Origin: Proteromonas lacertae
Taxonomy: Eukaryota > Sar > Bigyra > Opalinata > Proteromonadidae
Assembly: GCA_002245135.1 (NCBI GenBank)
Contig: NGBS01000875.1
Coordinates: 1 to 64,000, forward strand
Length of the DNA stretch: 64,000 nt
Direction: 5' to 3'
Shown here in pieces: positions 29,355 to 42,415 of this stretch (positions within the stretch are counted from its first letter, which is position 1; each line of letters starts with the position of its first letter). Both the position numbers and the translations under genes were made by a program. The notes beneath the pieces are model-generated. The model ran no database searches and had not been told where the DNA came from. It was given only the letters and a program-made list of their open reading frames with translations.

Positions 29355-29521
29355 CCTTTAGTGTATTCTCAAAAAATCCTTTATTTGTAATGACAAAACT
29401 TGGCTTGAATTTAGATTCAAACCAATTTTACATAATTCCGTTTTACACCCTCAAAAATCACAAAAAAATAATTATATATTATTTTCAAGATAATTATAAA
29501 AAAATCAAAACTCTGTAAAAA

Positions 29522-32014
29522 TCATTTCAACAAAATACTCTTCAGCATCTCTTCTATGATCTTATTATCATCATTTTCTTCGTTACTGAAAATAGACTTC
29601 TCCAATTTACGTTTTTCTATAGCTTTCTTCTTAATCAACTCATCAACACTATCCTTGCAAACTAAATGATAAATAGTAACTGGCTTGTCTTGGCCAATTC
29701 TATGACAACGATCTTCTGCTTGTATATCAACTTGAGGGTTGAAATCAACATCGTGAAGAATCACAGTATCAGCACAAGTACAATTTATACCAATACCACA
29801 AGCTCTTGAAGATAAAAGTAAGACTTTTATTTCCGTGTCATTTTGATAAGTATCTATAATATTTTGTCTATCATCCACACCAACAGTTCCATCAATTCTT
29901 AAAAACTCTATTTTCAATATATTTAACAATAATTCTATTAAATCTAATATCTTTGTCCACTGACTAAAGATCAATATCTTATGACCATTTTTAATCAACT
30001 CTGGTAGTAATATTTTCAACTTCTGAAACTTTGCAGATTTCAATATCAAATCATCTTTAAATATATATCTAGACAACTCAGGTATAACATCTACATATTC
30101 TTTACATATTTCATATATCTCAAAATCCTGAACTCTTCAATAATTCAGGATAAACTTTATTATAATTACACTCATTTCCATAATAACCAGATTGATATAT
30201 CAATGGTGCTAATTTCTTACACATATTATCATCATACCAATTACGTAGTAATAATGGATGGTTAGATGTTTTACGAAGATCAACGAATAGATTAGAACCA
30301 TTCTTTATATCATTTCTATCTTTTGATTGTTTATAATTCTCTATTAGTTTATTATATAATAGAGATTGTCCTTCCAACATATCTAAATACAATATCTCCA
30401 GTGTTTTAGGTACTAGATCGTTTAATACTTCTTCTTTTAATCTCCTCAATATAAATGGACTAATGATTTGTTTTATTGTATTGACAGTTTCTTCATCTCT
30501 TTCACAACATAAATCACTTATCTCATCTCTTCTAATAATTGTTGGTGGTAATATAAAACATAATAAATTCAATAATTCTTCAAGCTTATTCTGAAATGGA
30601 GTACCAGTGAGTAATAGCTTATGTTCGACATTGATCTTACATAATCGATTATAACGTTGAGCATTAGCATTTCTTATAAAATGAGCTTCATCTAATATCA
30701 TATATTTATAATGGAATTTTCTTAAGTATTGTCTATCAATTGATCCTTGACTTTTTTCAAACATTGAATATGTGATTAATAAAACATCAAACGAATCACT
30801 TCGACTATATTTCAATCTAAATTCCTGTTTATCATCCACACTACCATGATATTTCAACACTCTAAACTCCTTAAACCATTTATTAAACTCTCTTTGCCAA
30901 TTTTCAAGTGTTGATGTTGGTACTACTACTAAATGAGGTCCTTTTGATATGTTCTACTTTATATAGATACTTTAATAATCCTATAGTCTGTATAGTTTTA
31001 CCTAATCCCATCTCATCTGCTAATACACTATTATAATTACGACAATAGAAGAGATATAACCAACTAACACCTATGATTTGATGATTTTTTAATTGATATG
31101 GTGAAAATAAATCGTTTAATTTAGACTATTATAGTAACATAATATTATATATATATATATATACTGTTTCAATTACACTAGTAAGATCTTTATTAACAAA
31201 TGATTTGATTTCATTACTTATCTTTTCACAACTGTTTAATACATCATCTAATGTTCTTGTTTCTTGATTTAGAATCATTTTCATCATCATCATTGTTTGA
31301 TTCTTGTTTGACTGTGATTGATCTTGATCCATTATTGTCATTGTCATCGCCATCATAGATAATAGAGTTTGGACTACGTTTGTGCTGTATTTTGGAATAA
31401 TAGTCGTTTGTATTATCATCATCTTCATCATCCTCAGATTCATCCAATATAATCTTCTTTCTTTTGATTGGTTCAGTTTTTAATACATTCTCTTCATCTG
31501 ATATTGACTTAACAGAAGAAGTAGAGGAAGAGAGTGATTTGGTTAACTGGAGACTGTGTAATTTAGAGTCTTGGTAGTAATTAGTCTTTAATGAGTAGAT
31601 TTGGAATTCTTTCTGTTGATTTCGGTATAAACTAATATAAGATCCGTCAAATATTTGGATTTTGTCTCCTTTCTTAATCTCAACAAATCCATCCCAAGGT
31701 TGGACTTTCACAAAAATTGGATTTATACCTCCACTTTCTACATAGATACTTCTATAATAATTAAATATAGCAAAATTGTTATACGTTGGATTGTTGATGT
31801 GAATAATTGCTTGTCTTCTACTACATAAACGACAATTTCATAATTAAAGAAAATAGAACATTTTAATACATAGAAAAAGGATATTCTATTCCAAAATCAT
31901 GACCTCTTCCTATTACATTCGATCCTACACAAATATATAACAAAATCACATACCTTCGTGAAGGTCATACGATTTGTTAGGAAAAAGTGAATGTGTAAGG
32001 GTGTATTTTATCAT
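29522..32014 (-). CDS. FHA-domain SNF2 chromatin remodeller (Fun30/SMARCAD1-like)
   Basis: The start at 32014 opens an exon (31954-32014) joined by 29-nt and 49-nt introns to an FHA domain: SNVIGRGHDFG, RRQAIIHINN, GDKIQIFDGSYIS. A Ser/Asp-rich linker follows, then the SNF2 motor: ADEMGLGKTIQT (motif I), LVVVPTSTLENW (Ia), ILDEAH (II), LLTGTPFQN (III), then helicase C with ILIFSQWTKILDL, LRIDGTV, LLLSSRACGIGI, DFNPQVDIQAEDRCHRIGQ. DFNPxxDxQAEDRCHR is typical of the Fun30/SMARCAD1 branch, which slides and exchanges nucleosomes. One-base insertions near 31275, 30950 and 30125 break the frame. The FHA domain would read phosphothreonine, replacing the CUE domains of animal SMARCAD1. Confidence 0.8.
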
Positions 32015-32399
32015 TTAAATAAGTATTAGGTTATAAAATAGGATTGGTATGTTGAAAAAAAGGAAATGAAAGAGAAAAGTGATTTGGCTCGTCTTCTACC
32101 AAACTTAAATTTAAAAATAAATATAAAGATGATTTATGGCGGCTTGTATTTTTCTGGTTCTGTTGCGAAGTATACACCTAAGCATGGAATATGCCAACTT
32201 TTTATTTACTAATTCACAGTAATAGAGTAAATAACTGTAAGTATATTAACGTCATCCTTTATTTTACCTAAATTTTGATGAAGAGATGTGATTCACTCTT
32301 AACTCATTAATATATAGAGTATATATATTGATTTTCACATTTCTAAGTCAATCTCTGCATAAACACAAAAAAATGATGAACAAATAAGTAAATAACTAT
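32015..32399. other. intergenic stretch, no supported gene
   Basis: 385 nt between two minus-strand genes. A 28-codon plus-strand ORF starts at about 32128 (MIYGGLYFSGSVAKY...), but I see no intron, motif or promoter element to support it. No tRNA or obvious ncRNA fold was seen. Confidence 0.4.
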
Positions 32400-33123
32400 C
32401 TATAAAGTGTAACTAATACCTAATAACCACAATATTAACCTATTGAAAAATTGTTTTGAATAATCACATTTTTGTATATCAAAAAACACAGTATCACAAC
32501 AGTCTTTTATCAATGTGTTTATTCTGGATTCTGTATTTGGATTTATTTTCTCACATTTTGTTAGTAGAATTAATAATCTTGAAATCTTTGAATATTGACT
32601 GATCTTTCTTGATATGTCTTTAAGTTTATCGCATGCAAGAGACAATCTAAGTGTATCTGTCACATCAATAAAGAATATTACATCATTAATTGAATCATTG
32701 AACAAATTATCCCACTGATCTCTAAAATTAACATTACCAGGAGGGTCTATTATAGTCACTGTATTTTTAGCATAACAAATTTTAGTTTTTGATACATTGG
32801 TTGTCTCAGGCGGTATAACAATTCGTATATCTTCACTATTCACAACATTTGATGAATTTTTATCATCAGAAGATTTGTTAGCACTAATACTATTCACTGG
32901 AATAACTTCATTGTTTTTCTTACTCTTTCTATTGAAGAAATTCTTCATTGTTAATGTTAGTGTGGTTTTTCCTGATGAATCCAATCCCAAAAACAATCTG
33001 TACACATAATAAATATCATTTATACACATATTTATCTTCTTTTGTTGAACCTAACCATTTCAACACATTTTCATCCATTTCTTCATTCATTACTCTTTCT
33101 TCTTCGGAAATACATGATCCCAT
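32400..33123 (-). CDS. divergent N-lipidated small GTPase (ARF/G-alpha-like)
   Basis: Two exons (33026-33123, 32400-32997) with a 28-nt intron give 231 aa. The N-terminus MGSCISEEE carries a myristoylation glycine and an adjacent palmitoylatable cysteine, as in G-alpha subunits. The P-loop is GLDSSGKTT. An Asn/Ser-rich insert of about 40 residues precedes switch I. The G3 motif reads DPPGN instead of DxxGQ, removing the catalytic glutamine, and G4 reads TKCE rather than NKxD/TKxD. Guanine specificity and hydrolysis are therefore uncertain; it may be a slow or non-hydrolysing switch or a pseudo-GTPase. It is intact in frame and lies head-to-head with NTF2. Confidence 0.6.
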
Positions 33124-33296
33124 ACTTCAATTTTACACTTTTATAAATTAAAACGAAAATTTCAAATTCAAAAATATGGCCGTTTCAAAAAGTATATCAC
33201 GTCAAATTTTTTGTTTCAAAATACTTTTGTATTGAATTTGTTATTAAACATATTTCAAATTTGGATTTGTTGTGGTATTTTTCTAATTTTCAAATC

Positions 33297-33745
33297 ATGG
33301 CAGAAGTAGGTCAACAATTAGTTGCTCAATATTATCAACAATTCGATAACAAAGCTACCAGAGGGAATTTAGCTCAAATTTTTGTATTAATACTTCTTTA
33401 ATGTATAATAGCATCCAAATGGTACCTTTTCATTTGATGGTGTTGTTGAACAAACACAAGTCAAAATTATTGAAAAATTGAATGTATACTTGCTTTCATT
33501 ACTTTCTTTTTACTAGTCATTACCAGAAATACACCATGTAAATTACAATGTGGATGTTCAACCATCTAAAGAAAATACAGACTTGGTATGTGTTGTTGTT
33601 GGTCAATTAACAGTATATTTTGTTATTCTAAGATATTTAGATTGATGATAATCCTCCATTGTACTTCACTGAAACATTTCACTTCTTAGCTGCCAATGGT
33701 TCATATGTTATATATAATGACATATTTAGATTGGTTTATGGTTAA
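33297..33745 (+). CDS. NTF2: nuclear transport factor 2
   Basis: Four exons (33297-33383, 33412-33483, 33517-33612, 33641-33745) with 28-33 nt GTAT introns give 119 aa, matching the family length (about 125). Conserved blocks are the N-terminal FVxxYY-like QQLVAQYYQQFD, the L(K)SLP-like KLNSLPEIHHVNYNVDVQP, the VVVGQLTIDD strand and the closing FHFLAANGSYVIYNDIFRLV. The protein imports Ran-GDP through nuclear pores, binding FxFG nucleoporins as a homodimer. No frame errors and no extra domains (not a G3BP or Mex67-type fusion). Confidence 0.9.
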
Positions 33746-33866
33746 ATTTTCTTTCTATTTTTTTTTGTTATTGTTGTGTTTGTGATGATGTGCATGTATA
33801 TTAATACTACATTATCATATACATTCGAAATATCAAAATTCTTCAAATTTCTTTCAATTTCATTTT

Positions 33867-36729
33867 ATGGACAACTATGTTGTAGACAGTGCTATTTCTT
33901 TTGAAATACCTTCAGAAGTACTGCATATCGTTGTACATACACAATTCATAGCTTGTGTTATCCGTTCTTCACCTAATAACATCGCTATTTGGGAGATAGA
34001 GAAATTGGAAGAAAGATCAGTATTTTTATAGACCAACATGTTATATAGGATCCATCTACCATATTGTCTGGTCATGAACATGACATTCAAGTAATTTGCT
34101 TTAATCAAGAAGCAAACTACGAATCCATTTATGTGTTCTGTTTCTAGTGATCGGTATTAAATATAAATTTAATAGCATAGTGTTATGTTGTGGTGTATTA
34201 AAGAAGCTCTTTATAATCCAAGAAGTGCATGTAGATATATTGACGGTAATATAAATGGAAGATGTTATTTCTCTTCATTTTGCTTAGATGATGATTATAT
34301 CGCTTTATGTGTTGAAAAGTATAAATTATACTATTCAATTCCATATTCTATAGTGATATACAACTAATAAATTCTGTGGCATGTAAAAGTGAAGTTATAC
34401 TTTCGTGGTCATGATAATCTAGTAACACAATGTCATTATTTAAAATCAGAAAGAAAGTTAGTATCAATAAGTGATGATAAAACATTCATAGTATATATAT
34501 ATATTATTTTATAGTATATATATTCTTTATAGTTATGGGATTTAGATGAAAGAAGGATGTGTTATCAATCCAAAATATTTGTAAATTCAATTAGAAAATG
34601 TGAAATATCATCTACATCAGGTAAACTATTTCTATGTATAATAATTATTATGATGTTTATTATTATATGAATAGTAACAGGAGATAATATGATATTAAGC
34701 TATTCAATAGATACAAAAGGAGAATGTGTAGAAAGTAATTCAATATCAATATCATCGATGATTAATGAATATTTAGGATGATTTAAAAAGAGAAAATGAA
34801 GAAAAGTATATGGAATATAGACCAATTGTAGTGACAAAAGCTGGAATAAAAGTAGAATGCAAAACAAATGAAGTTAATGATTATAATTATAATGATAAAT
34901 CCTTAATTGTCATTGATATGAAATATGTAGATGGCGCTTATAACTCTTTAGGAACTCCATTAAAAACAGCATTGAGATTAAAAAATAATAAAAAAGATGG
35001 TTATATTGAAGGTTATAATAAGAAGGATAATGAAGATAAACATCCACCAGTAATTATAATATTAACTACTGAATCTATTATATTAATCAGTCCTTTGAAT
35101 TATTTGAAAAAAATAATAATGTTGAGAGATATTATATATAATTATCCATTTATTGATATAAGGAATATATATACAATGGATTGTTATGGTTATGAGAATA
35201 TTAACGTTGTGTTTGATAGTAATGTGAAAGTTAATATATTACAGTTGAAAATAGGTGAAGATGAAGATTATTTAACGTATATATATATTATTATTATTTA
35301 TTTATTTATAATAGTTCAAATCTAACAATTATGCCTACTCATCCACCACCACCTCATTCTGTATTATTTTCCACATTTAAACCAAAAGCAACACCACCAC
35401 CATCAACTATTAAATCATCATCCAAATCAAAAGTAGTAATGAATCAACCAGTTGTATTCCATCGTAATATTCGATCCAGTGGTTATACAGAAAAACCTTG
35501 GATGCCTCCTTCAAAGAAAACAAATAAAAACAAAAACAAAAATCCATTATTAGATGAAAAAGAATATCCAAGTGATTGTGGATTATTAGATAAAATGCAA
35601 ACGAAAAATTACTTCCCAGAGTTATGTCATAATGGTCCAATAATGTGTTGTAGATATAGTAACAATGGCAATTATATATTAACCACAAGTAGTGATAAAA
35701 CAGGTAGAAGTTGGGAATTACCACTTAGTACTCACAAAGGAAAAGGAATTGTATTTCAAGGACATAATAATGTAGTTAATGAAATATGTAGTAGTTGGAA
35801 TATGAAAGAAAAGCCATATTATTTAACATGTAGTGATGATAATAGTGCTTGTTTATGGTATAAAGATAAACCTGATCCTCTAATAAGATTTGAATATATG
35901 AATAAGAATATTCCAAGAAGTAAAAAGAGTGAAACTACAAAACCAAATTTGGTTGATAATCCTATGTTTAAATCACCAGTATATTTATTTATTCTTATAT
36001 TCTGAATAGATTAAAAACTGTTCATTCTATTATCAAGATGATTTTATTGTTTTAACACACAAGAATCAACTGTTATTATACAATTATTATATTGAATCGT
36101 TAAACCCCAAATTAGATGATATAGATAAAACTCATGCACAGAATCAATATAGACTAGTAAAATCATTTAGTCATTCCAGTAATAATATAATATCGATGAG
36201 TTTAATAAATGGATTTTTAAGTCATTTGATATTGACAGTTGGTTCAGCTAAAGATCTTTGTGTTTGGGATATTTCCACTGGAAAATTGCTAATAGAAAAA
36301 ACTAATATTCATGAAAGATTAGTTCATCATATTAGATTACCTTCTATTTCACAGTATTGTAGTATTACACCTGATTCGTTAAACACATTTGCTACATCTG
36401 CGTTAGATGGTAAAATCAAATTATGGGATTTAAGAACAATGAATAGCATCTTGTGTTTAAGTGGTCATATGAATAATAGCGCTTCAGTTGGTCTAAATTT
36501 CAGCCCATGTATGAGATATATAGCAACTGGTTCTGAAAATAATGTATTTTATATATATATTTGTATTTTATAGAGTGGTTATATTTATGACCTTAGAACA
36601 GGTAAAATAATGAGTCAGTTATTAGGAAGTAGTGATACAGTGAGTGATGTTTGTTGGAATCCTGTGAAACCTCAATTATGTACAAGTAGTTATGATGGTC
36701 ATGTTAGATTCTATACTGAAAATGGTTAA
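33867..36729 (+). CDS. long WD40-repeat protein (WDR27-like)
   Basis: WD repeats occur in two blocks. The N-terminal one includes NNIAIWEIE, ILSGHEHDIQ, VMLWCIKEA, FRGHDNLV and ILWDLDERR; the C-terminal one includes DKTGRSWELP, GHNNVVNEI, DDNSACLWYKD, DLCVWDIS, DGKIKLWDLR, GYIYDLRTGK and SSYDGHVRFYT. A Pro/Lys-rich linker (PTHPPPPHSV..., 35332-35560) separates them. Several GTATAT...TAG introns are placed (for example 36543-36572). The two-block layout resembles WDR27, but the assignment is by architecture only. Frames need single-base corrections near 34110-34165, 34385 and 34783, all in the first kilobase. Probable scaffold; no enzymatic domain. Confidence 0.6.
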
Positions 36730-37022
36730 ATAATTTGTTTATTTTATTTTGTGTATTATTTGGTGAAATAGAGAGAGTATTTTATGTTTAAATCTATATT
36801 ACTAAAAACTAGAAAATTCATAATATCTATAACCACAATATAAATTTAGTTCCTATAACTCTATCTATCAATAAACCTTTACTTCCATTAAAATCAACAT
36901 AGATACGTATGCATCATAAGGTAATGATGAACAAATTATGTTATCTACAAACGATTCTAATCAGAGCATTTCTAAAATAAAAATAATTATTTCAAGTTAA
37001 GTTTGGCTTGATCAAAATAGAT
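36730..37022. other. intergenic; short open stretch on minus strand
   Basis: 293 nt. On the minus strand about 36835-36975 can be read as SFVDNIICSSLPYDAYV then, one base shifted, VDFNGSKGLLIDRVIG, flanked upstream by an intron-like TTTTAG. It could be a gene remnant. There is not enough to call a gene. Confidence 0.25.
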
Positions 37023-37674
37023 ATGGAAGATGATTATTATCTCAGGTTAGAGCCATTCTCTGTATTGTTATTACTTATAATTTATAAGATGTTATATGAA
37101 CAATTAGTAAATGCCGTTAAAACAACAATTCCTTGGGTTGTATCAGGTATTTTGTTAGGTGTTGTAATAATGATAATTGTTTCAAAGTATATTAATAATA
37201 TATATTGTGCTCAATCAGATTACCATTTGAAATTGATAGTATACCAGAAAACATAGGTATATTCGTAAAGCTCTATGTTTTTATAGAAAATAGTGATATT
37301 TATGAAGAAATAAATAAGAATGCAAAATAGTGAGGAAGTAGTAAACAAAGAAATGAGTATAAATGAATCAATAAAGAGTAGTATACCCTTAGATGAACAA
37401 AGAAAACTGAAAAAATTGTTAAAGTATAAAAATAAAAAAATATTATTATATTAATCATAGAAAAGCAGGTGTGAGAAAGGCAGTTAATACAAATCAAAGT
37501 TTTGATAATAGTTTTCATATGTTTAGTAAAGCTGATATGGTAGTAATAACAATTTTATTGTCAGTTTTGGTTGGAGTGATTTACAAAGATTATGGAATAA
37601 GTCCATTTTCTAAAATCATCTCATTCTTTTCAAGAGAATTAGAGATTGTAAGTAGAATCTTAAAGGGAAGATAG
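37023..37674 (+). CDS. two-TM membrane protein of unknown function
   Basis: Exon 1 (37023-37186) encodes MEDDYYLR and a hydrophobic segment TIPWVVSGILLGVVIMIIV; a 32-nt GTATAT...CAG intron follows, then a short exon and a 30-nt intron. A charged helical stretch (EEVVNKEMSINESIKSS, LDEQRKLKKLLKK) leads to a second membrane segment (MVVITILLSVLVGVIYKDYG) and a basic C-terminus ending KGR. A one-base shift near 37320 is needed to join the halves; otherwise two small genes overlap here. No recognised domain. The arrangement suggests an ER or outer-membrane protein with both ends exposed, which is inference. Confidence 0.45.
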
Positions 37675-37776
37675 AAATATTATATATAATTTATTGTTCT
37701 GTTTTGTACTTTGTGTTAAGTGATTAAGTATGATAGGTCAAAAGAAACTCAAACATTGTTTGTTCAAAACAATTAC

Positions 37777-38666
37777 ATGAAATCTATTTTGAATATTTTA
37801 TTAATCATATTATTTGTCAAAACAGAATACATATGGGAACCAAATGAAATGACTCTAAAGTCTATAAAATCCTTACCTATAAATCCACCAGATGAAGGAA
37901 TTGGTATGTTGAAGAATATTATTAGATTACTTTATGAATATGACTCAGAATCTAGAAATTATCCTGTATTGATAGATATTGGAGCTAATGTAGGTAAAAT
38001 CACTAAAGAGATGGCAGACATATATTTTAATTCTAAAATATATTCATTTGAGCCATTTAAACTAAGTCTAGATGTATTATATATGAAATGTGTTAATAAT
38101 CCAAACGTTGAAATTGTAGATCAAGCTGTAAGTAATATAACAACAACAAATCAGCCTTTTTACTCACTACCAACTTGGAATATTCCAATGAACACAATAT
38201 CTTCTTTATCAAGTTATTTAAAAGGATCTTCTATTATAGATTATGCTAATACCACTACATTATCTCATTTTATGGATATAAATAGTATATATTATTCATT
38301 TATTTTATTATAAAAATAGATATCTCGAAAATATTCTTCCTGAAAATAGATGCAGAAGGTTATGATGGTATTATATTGAATAACAGTATGAAATTGTTTT
38401 ATGAACATAAAGTAAAGTATTTGTATTTCGAATACATTGATATATGGAAAAGTGTAGATGAAAATTTGAAATTACATCATATTGTCATACCGTTGTTATT
38501 AGCAGGATATAATGTATATTTCGACTATAATGGTCATTTTGTTCCTATGAAAAATGAAATAATGAACTATAAAATGAATGGAATTGTGAATGTTTTAGCT
38601 ATATTGAAAGGACAGAAGTTTGAAAGGAATATGATGAAAAGGCTATGTCCATTATGCGGTTATTAA
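37777..38666 (+). CDS. FkbM-family SAM-dependent methyltransferase
   Basis: Two exons (37777-38284, 38320-38666) with a 35-nt GTATAT intron give 284 aa. The start at 37777 gives an N-terminal hydrophobic segment (SILNILLIILFV), a signal anchor or peptide. Methyltransferase motifs are LIDIGANVGKITKEM (SAM-binding motif I), YSFEPFKLS (motif II acidic residue) and FLKIDAEGYDGIIL, the FkbM hallmark. The C-terminus ends LCPLCGY. FkbM enzymes O-methylate sugars or lipids. The signal segment suggests an enzyme in the secretory lumen acting on glycans. No frame errors. Confidence 0.75.
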
Positions 38667-38741
38667 TATATATCCAATGTAAAATCAGTAATTATAAAAA
38701 CAACTATAAAGTGAAATTATAATTCTTTTTATTCTTCTTCT

Positions 38742-41700
38742 TCAACAAATACTACCTATTGCTTCATATACTTCCGCCATTGTCATTTCGTTGTTTATCT
38801 TCTCAACTGTAGTTGATTTTTCATTATAATAAAAGAAAACTTCTTTAACCAATTTTGATATTTGTCTTGTTTCATCATTTGATAAATGAATAGATTCTAT
38901 TTCATTGAACAGTTTATTCTCGTTTATTAATTCATCCCATATAGCTATCATTCTCTTTGATGCAGTTAACAACATTACACATTCATCATAATCATAAGTC
39001 AGTAACTTACTACTTAATAATTTAATAATAGCAATAGTAACTTTAATCAAATAATGAAAACCAAAAATAACGAAATTATCCATTATTCTACTACAAATAT
39101 TCACTGGTAAACACTGCATAAATATCGATTGTAACCAATTGTATAAAAACACTTCACATTTCAAATTCAACTTCTCAAAATAGACTGAAACATTTTTCAA
39201 GTGATTATTTAATATTTTCTCAAATACTTCATAATATTCACTAATCAATTCCATTTTTAAAGAATAAAAGGCATGGAAATGTTCACTTGCAAAGATATTT
39301 GCTAAACATTGAAATACAATATAGTTAGATGGAATATGCAACGTTAAAAGTGCAGCAACATAACTCATTCCTTGTACATAACCAATATCAGCTCTAAAAC
39401 AACTATAAGCTTCTAGAACTTCCTTTGTTCTTTCATGTAAAGGTTCATTCTCATGGAATAATTCTAACGAATTAAAAGTACGATTTAAATCACTTATGAT
39501 TAGTTTTATTGAGTCTTGTTTATCTATTTTATTCATATTATCATCATCTTCATCATTATCATCATTAATATCTAATAAACCATTATTGTTGTTACAAATA
39601 TCATTCTCTTTTTCTTCCTCTTCAAATGTATGTAATAGGAAATTCCTTTCACTTAATTTCAAATATAATGCATAAGTATCAGGTGTTATTTTCAAATTAT
39701 TTCCGATTGCTTTTGGCCATAATACTCTTCTTATCATCTCTGGAACACCGCCATCAATCAGCCAATCATATAACACTCCATTCTTCTTTTGAATTAGCCA
39801 CTTTGGACTAATTTCATTATACCATATTCTTGTATTTCTATTTCTCTTTAATGTCTTTGACAATAAGAACTTCCTGTATGTTTTTAATTCATTATTTAAA
39901 CCATTAAATTCCCATTCTTTTAAATTGGTACTATCACTATTAATAGTCACAATTATTGAATAATAATTATTTGTATAAATATTAATCACTTTCTCATTGC
40001 AATTCCAATTGTCTAATAAAGTAGGCAATGAGTAGATATTGTTATTATTATTCATTCCTAAACAATTGTTACTATTATAACCCCATACATATATATTATT
40101 CTTTACTGTTGTAACTATACAATGATTGCTTCTATTACATTCAATATTATTGATTAAATCATTACTACTATTGTTTAATAATAACACTTCTTGTGGTTTA
40201 TAAGCATATATTTTACATCTTCCTATTCCTAATTCACCATATTCACAAGATCCCCAAGAATATAACTTATTATCATTTGTTAATACTAAAGTGTGATTAG
40301 CACCACATGATATTTGAACTACTTTACCAGGTATATTATACACTCTATTCAACTTCAATAAATAATTAGGATTATTATCTTTAAAATCAGGTTTTATTCC
40401 GCATTGTCCTTCATTATTTAAACCACAACTATAAACAACCCCTTCCATATCAAAAAACATAGTAAAATAATTACCACAAGAAAATGATGAGATATTACTA
40501 TTATTAAACTTCTCTGGTAGAATTAATTTCATTGGTTCATATCTATTGATTGTATCTCCTAAACCCAATTGTCCACAGTTATTTCTACCCCAAACATATA
40601 TATCATTATGAATAGATTTAACAACATTAAAATCTTTACCACACTTTATGAATATTATTTGAGTATTTAATAATAAAGTTACAAGTTGAGGAGTGCTATT
40701 ATAACAGTTTAATTTATCACCTAAACCAAGTTGACCATATTTATTACTACCCCATGAGTATACTTCACCGGTTGTAGTTAAAACAAGAGAATGATTATCT
40801 CCGCAAGATAATCGACAGATTGAAATATTATTTAAAGAATGTTCTAATAGAAAGAATGAAGAAATAACAGGTTCATCTCGATCTTGATCATCTTGTTCAG
40901 AAAATAAACTATTATGTTGTGGTTGTGGTTGCTGTTTCTGCTGATCATTATTACTATCTTCGATTATATTATGATAAGAGAATATATCTCCTTTATCTGT
41001 AAGGAAATAAATATGATCTTTCTCGCTCTGAACTGTTACAACGTTTCTACTGGTTGGAAATGTAAATTTCTGGAATATTCCTTTGTTTTTCAAATAAATA
41101 CTGTATTTTCTATTTCTATTTTTATTATTACTGCTGTTATTGTTATTATGATTGAATAATAGGTAATTACTACAATAGGTTGAAGTTAATTTCTTTGTCT
41201 TCTCTTTTTCCCATATAAAATGTAAAGTATCACTAAATCTCATACTTCTACAAGTATTACTGGCATTTGTCTTTTTATTAGTTAAATTCGATATATCAAT
41301 TGGATTGATTTTTAAACTCAAATGTGCTGATGATGAATTCACATATTTTCTTTCTTCAATTCTATTAATCACATCATACACCTTCATTCCCATCACTACA
41401 CTTTCTTGTTGTTTATATTTGATTATATTTATGGGTGTTTTTGGCTTTTCTGGTTCTGTAATTACATTATTAATATAATCTGATGATAAAGACGAATGTC
41501 TTCTACTATTACAGTTATTGGTAATATATTTTAAAAATGTTTTAGTTGATTTTTGCATCATTTCTGAGGTTATTGTTTGAAATGATTGAAATAAATAGGG
41601 AAGGAGAAATGATCTTTTGATTTCATAATTAGTTATATTTTCTATTAAATCTGATTCTATTATACTGATATGCTTTTTTATATTATTGATAGTTTTATTC

Positions 41701-42362
41701 AATCTATTATTATTATTATATAATTTCTGTTTATATATACGTTGGACTATCATCTTTACTTCTTCTCAATTCATCAACTTTTTGGACTTTAAATCTCAAC
41801 AAACTTTCTCTTTCGTCAATTAATCTTTCGTTTGGTATTATAAATGATTTATTGACATTATCTAATTCATTTAATATTGATTTTTCAAATTCATTCTAAC
41901 AATAACATAAAAACATATACTTTAAAACTGATCCATATTTCATTGAGTAATTTCTCATAGTATTCATTGAGTTCATCAACATGCAATTGCATTGCTGGTG
42001 AAATTTCAGAATCAATCTTATCAATCTGTGCTGAAAAGCAATGAATAGTTGTTCCTACCATTTTAACCCATTCATATGTTCGATTGAGATATAACTTCAT
42101 CACTTCTTCTAGATTGTATAAATCACTACTTAAACCGAAGAATATTCCTTTTAGATTAGACGCATTTAGAGGCTCTGCTTTAGAATTATCCTTTAAAAAA
42201 TATACAAAAACAAAATATACAGATTTGTAATATTTTAATCCTTCTAAAATATCATCTAAGTAATCATCCTTAATTACCTTCGATAATGCAGAAGATATCC
42301 ATCCACAATCTGCGAAATATATTTTTAATAATACCAGAATCAGAACCTATCCCTTCATTCAT
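38742..42362 (-). CDS. RCC1-repeat/TBC-domain RabGAP with helical N-terminus
   Basis: The N-terminal exons (from ATG 42362) contain about 190 helical residues (FFGLSSDLYNLEEVMKLYL, AMQLHVDELNEYYEKLLNEI) that could be a BAR-like or coiled membrane-binding region. A frame shift near 41755 joins the 1,003-codon main exon. This contains RCC1 repeats (SCGDNHSLVLTTTGEVYSWG, CGQLGLGD, SCGANHTLVLTNDNKLYSWG) and then a TBC domain (GGVPEMIRRVLWPKA). Both catalytic fingers are present: IISDLNRTF (arginine finger, IxxDxxR) and YVQGMSY (glutamine finger, YxQ). It is therefore predicted to be an active Rab GTPase-activating protein, with the RCC1 propeller as a targeting or regulatory module. Confidence 0.8.
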
Positions 42363-42415
42363 AATTATTTCTTAATACAAACCAGAATTGTATTATTGTG
42401 TATTTAAGTGTATTT

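Noticed and set aside
27740..31300. Programmed +1 frameshifting at stop codons (Euplotes-like) as the cause of broken frames
   Set aside because: Shifts occur in both directions. In the SNF2 gene the shift must precede conserved motif Ia, upstream of any stop. No common slippery sequence; many are homopolymer-adjacent.
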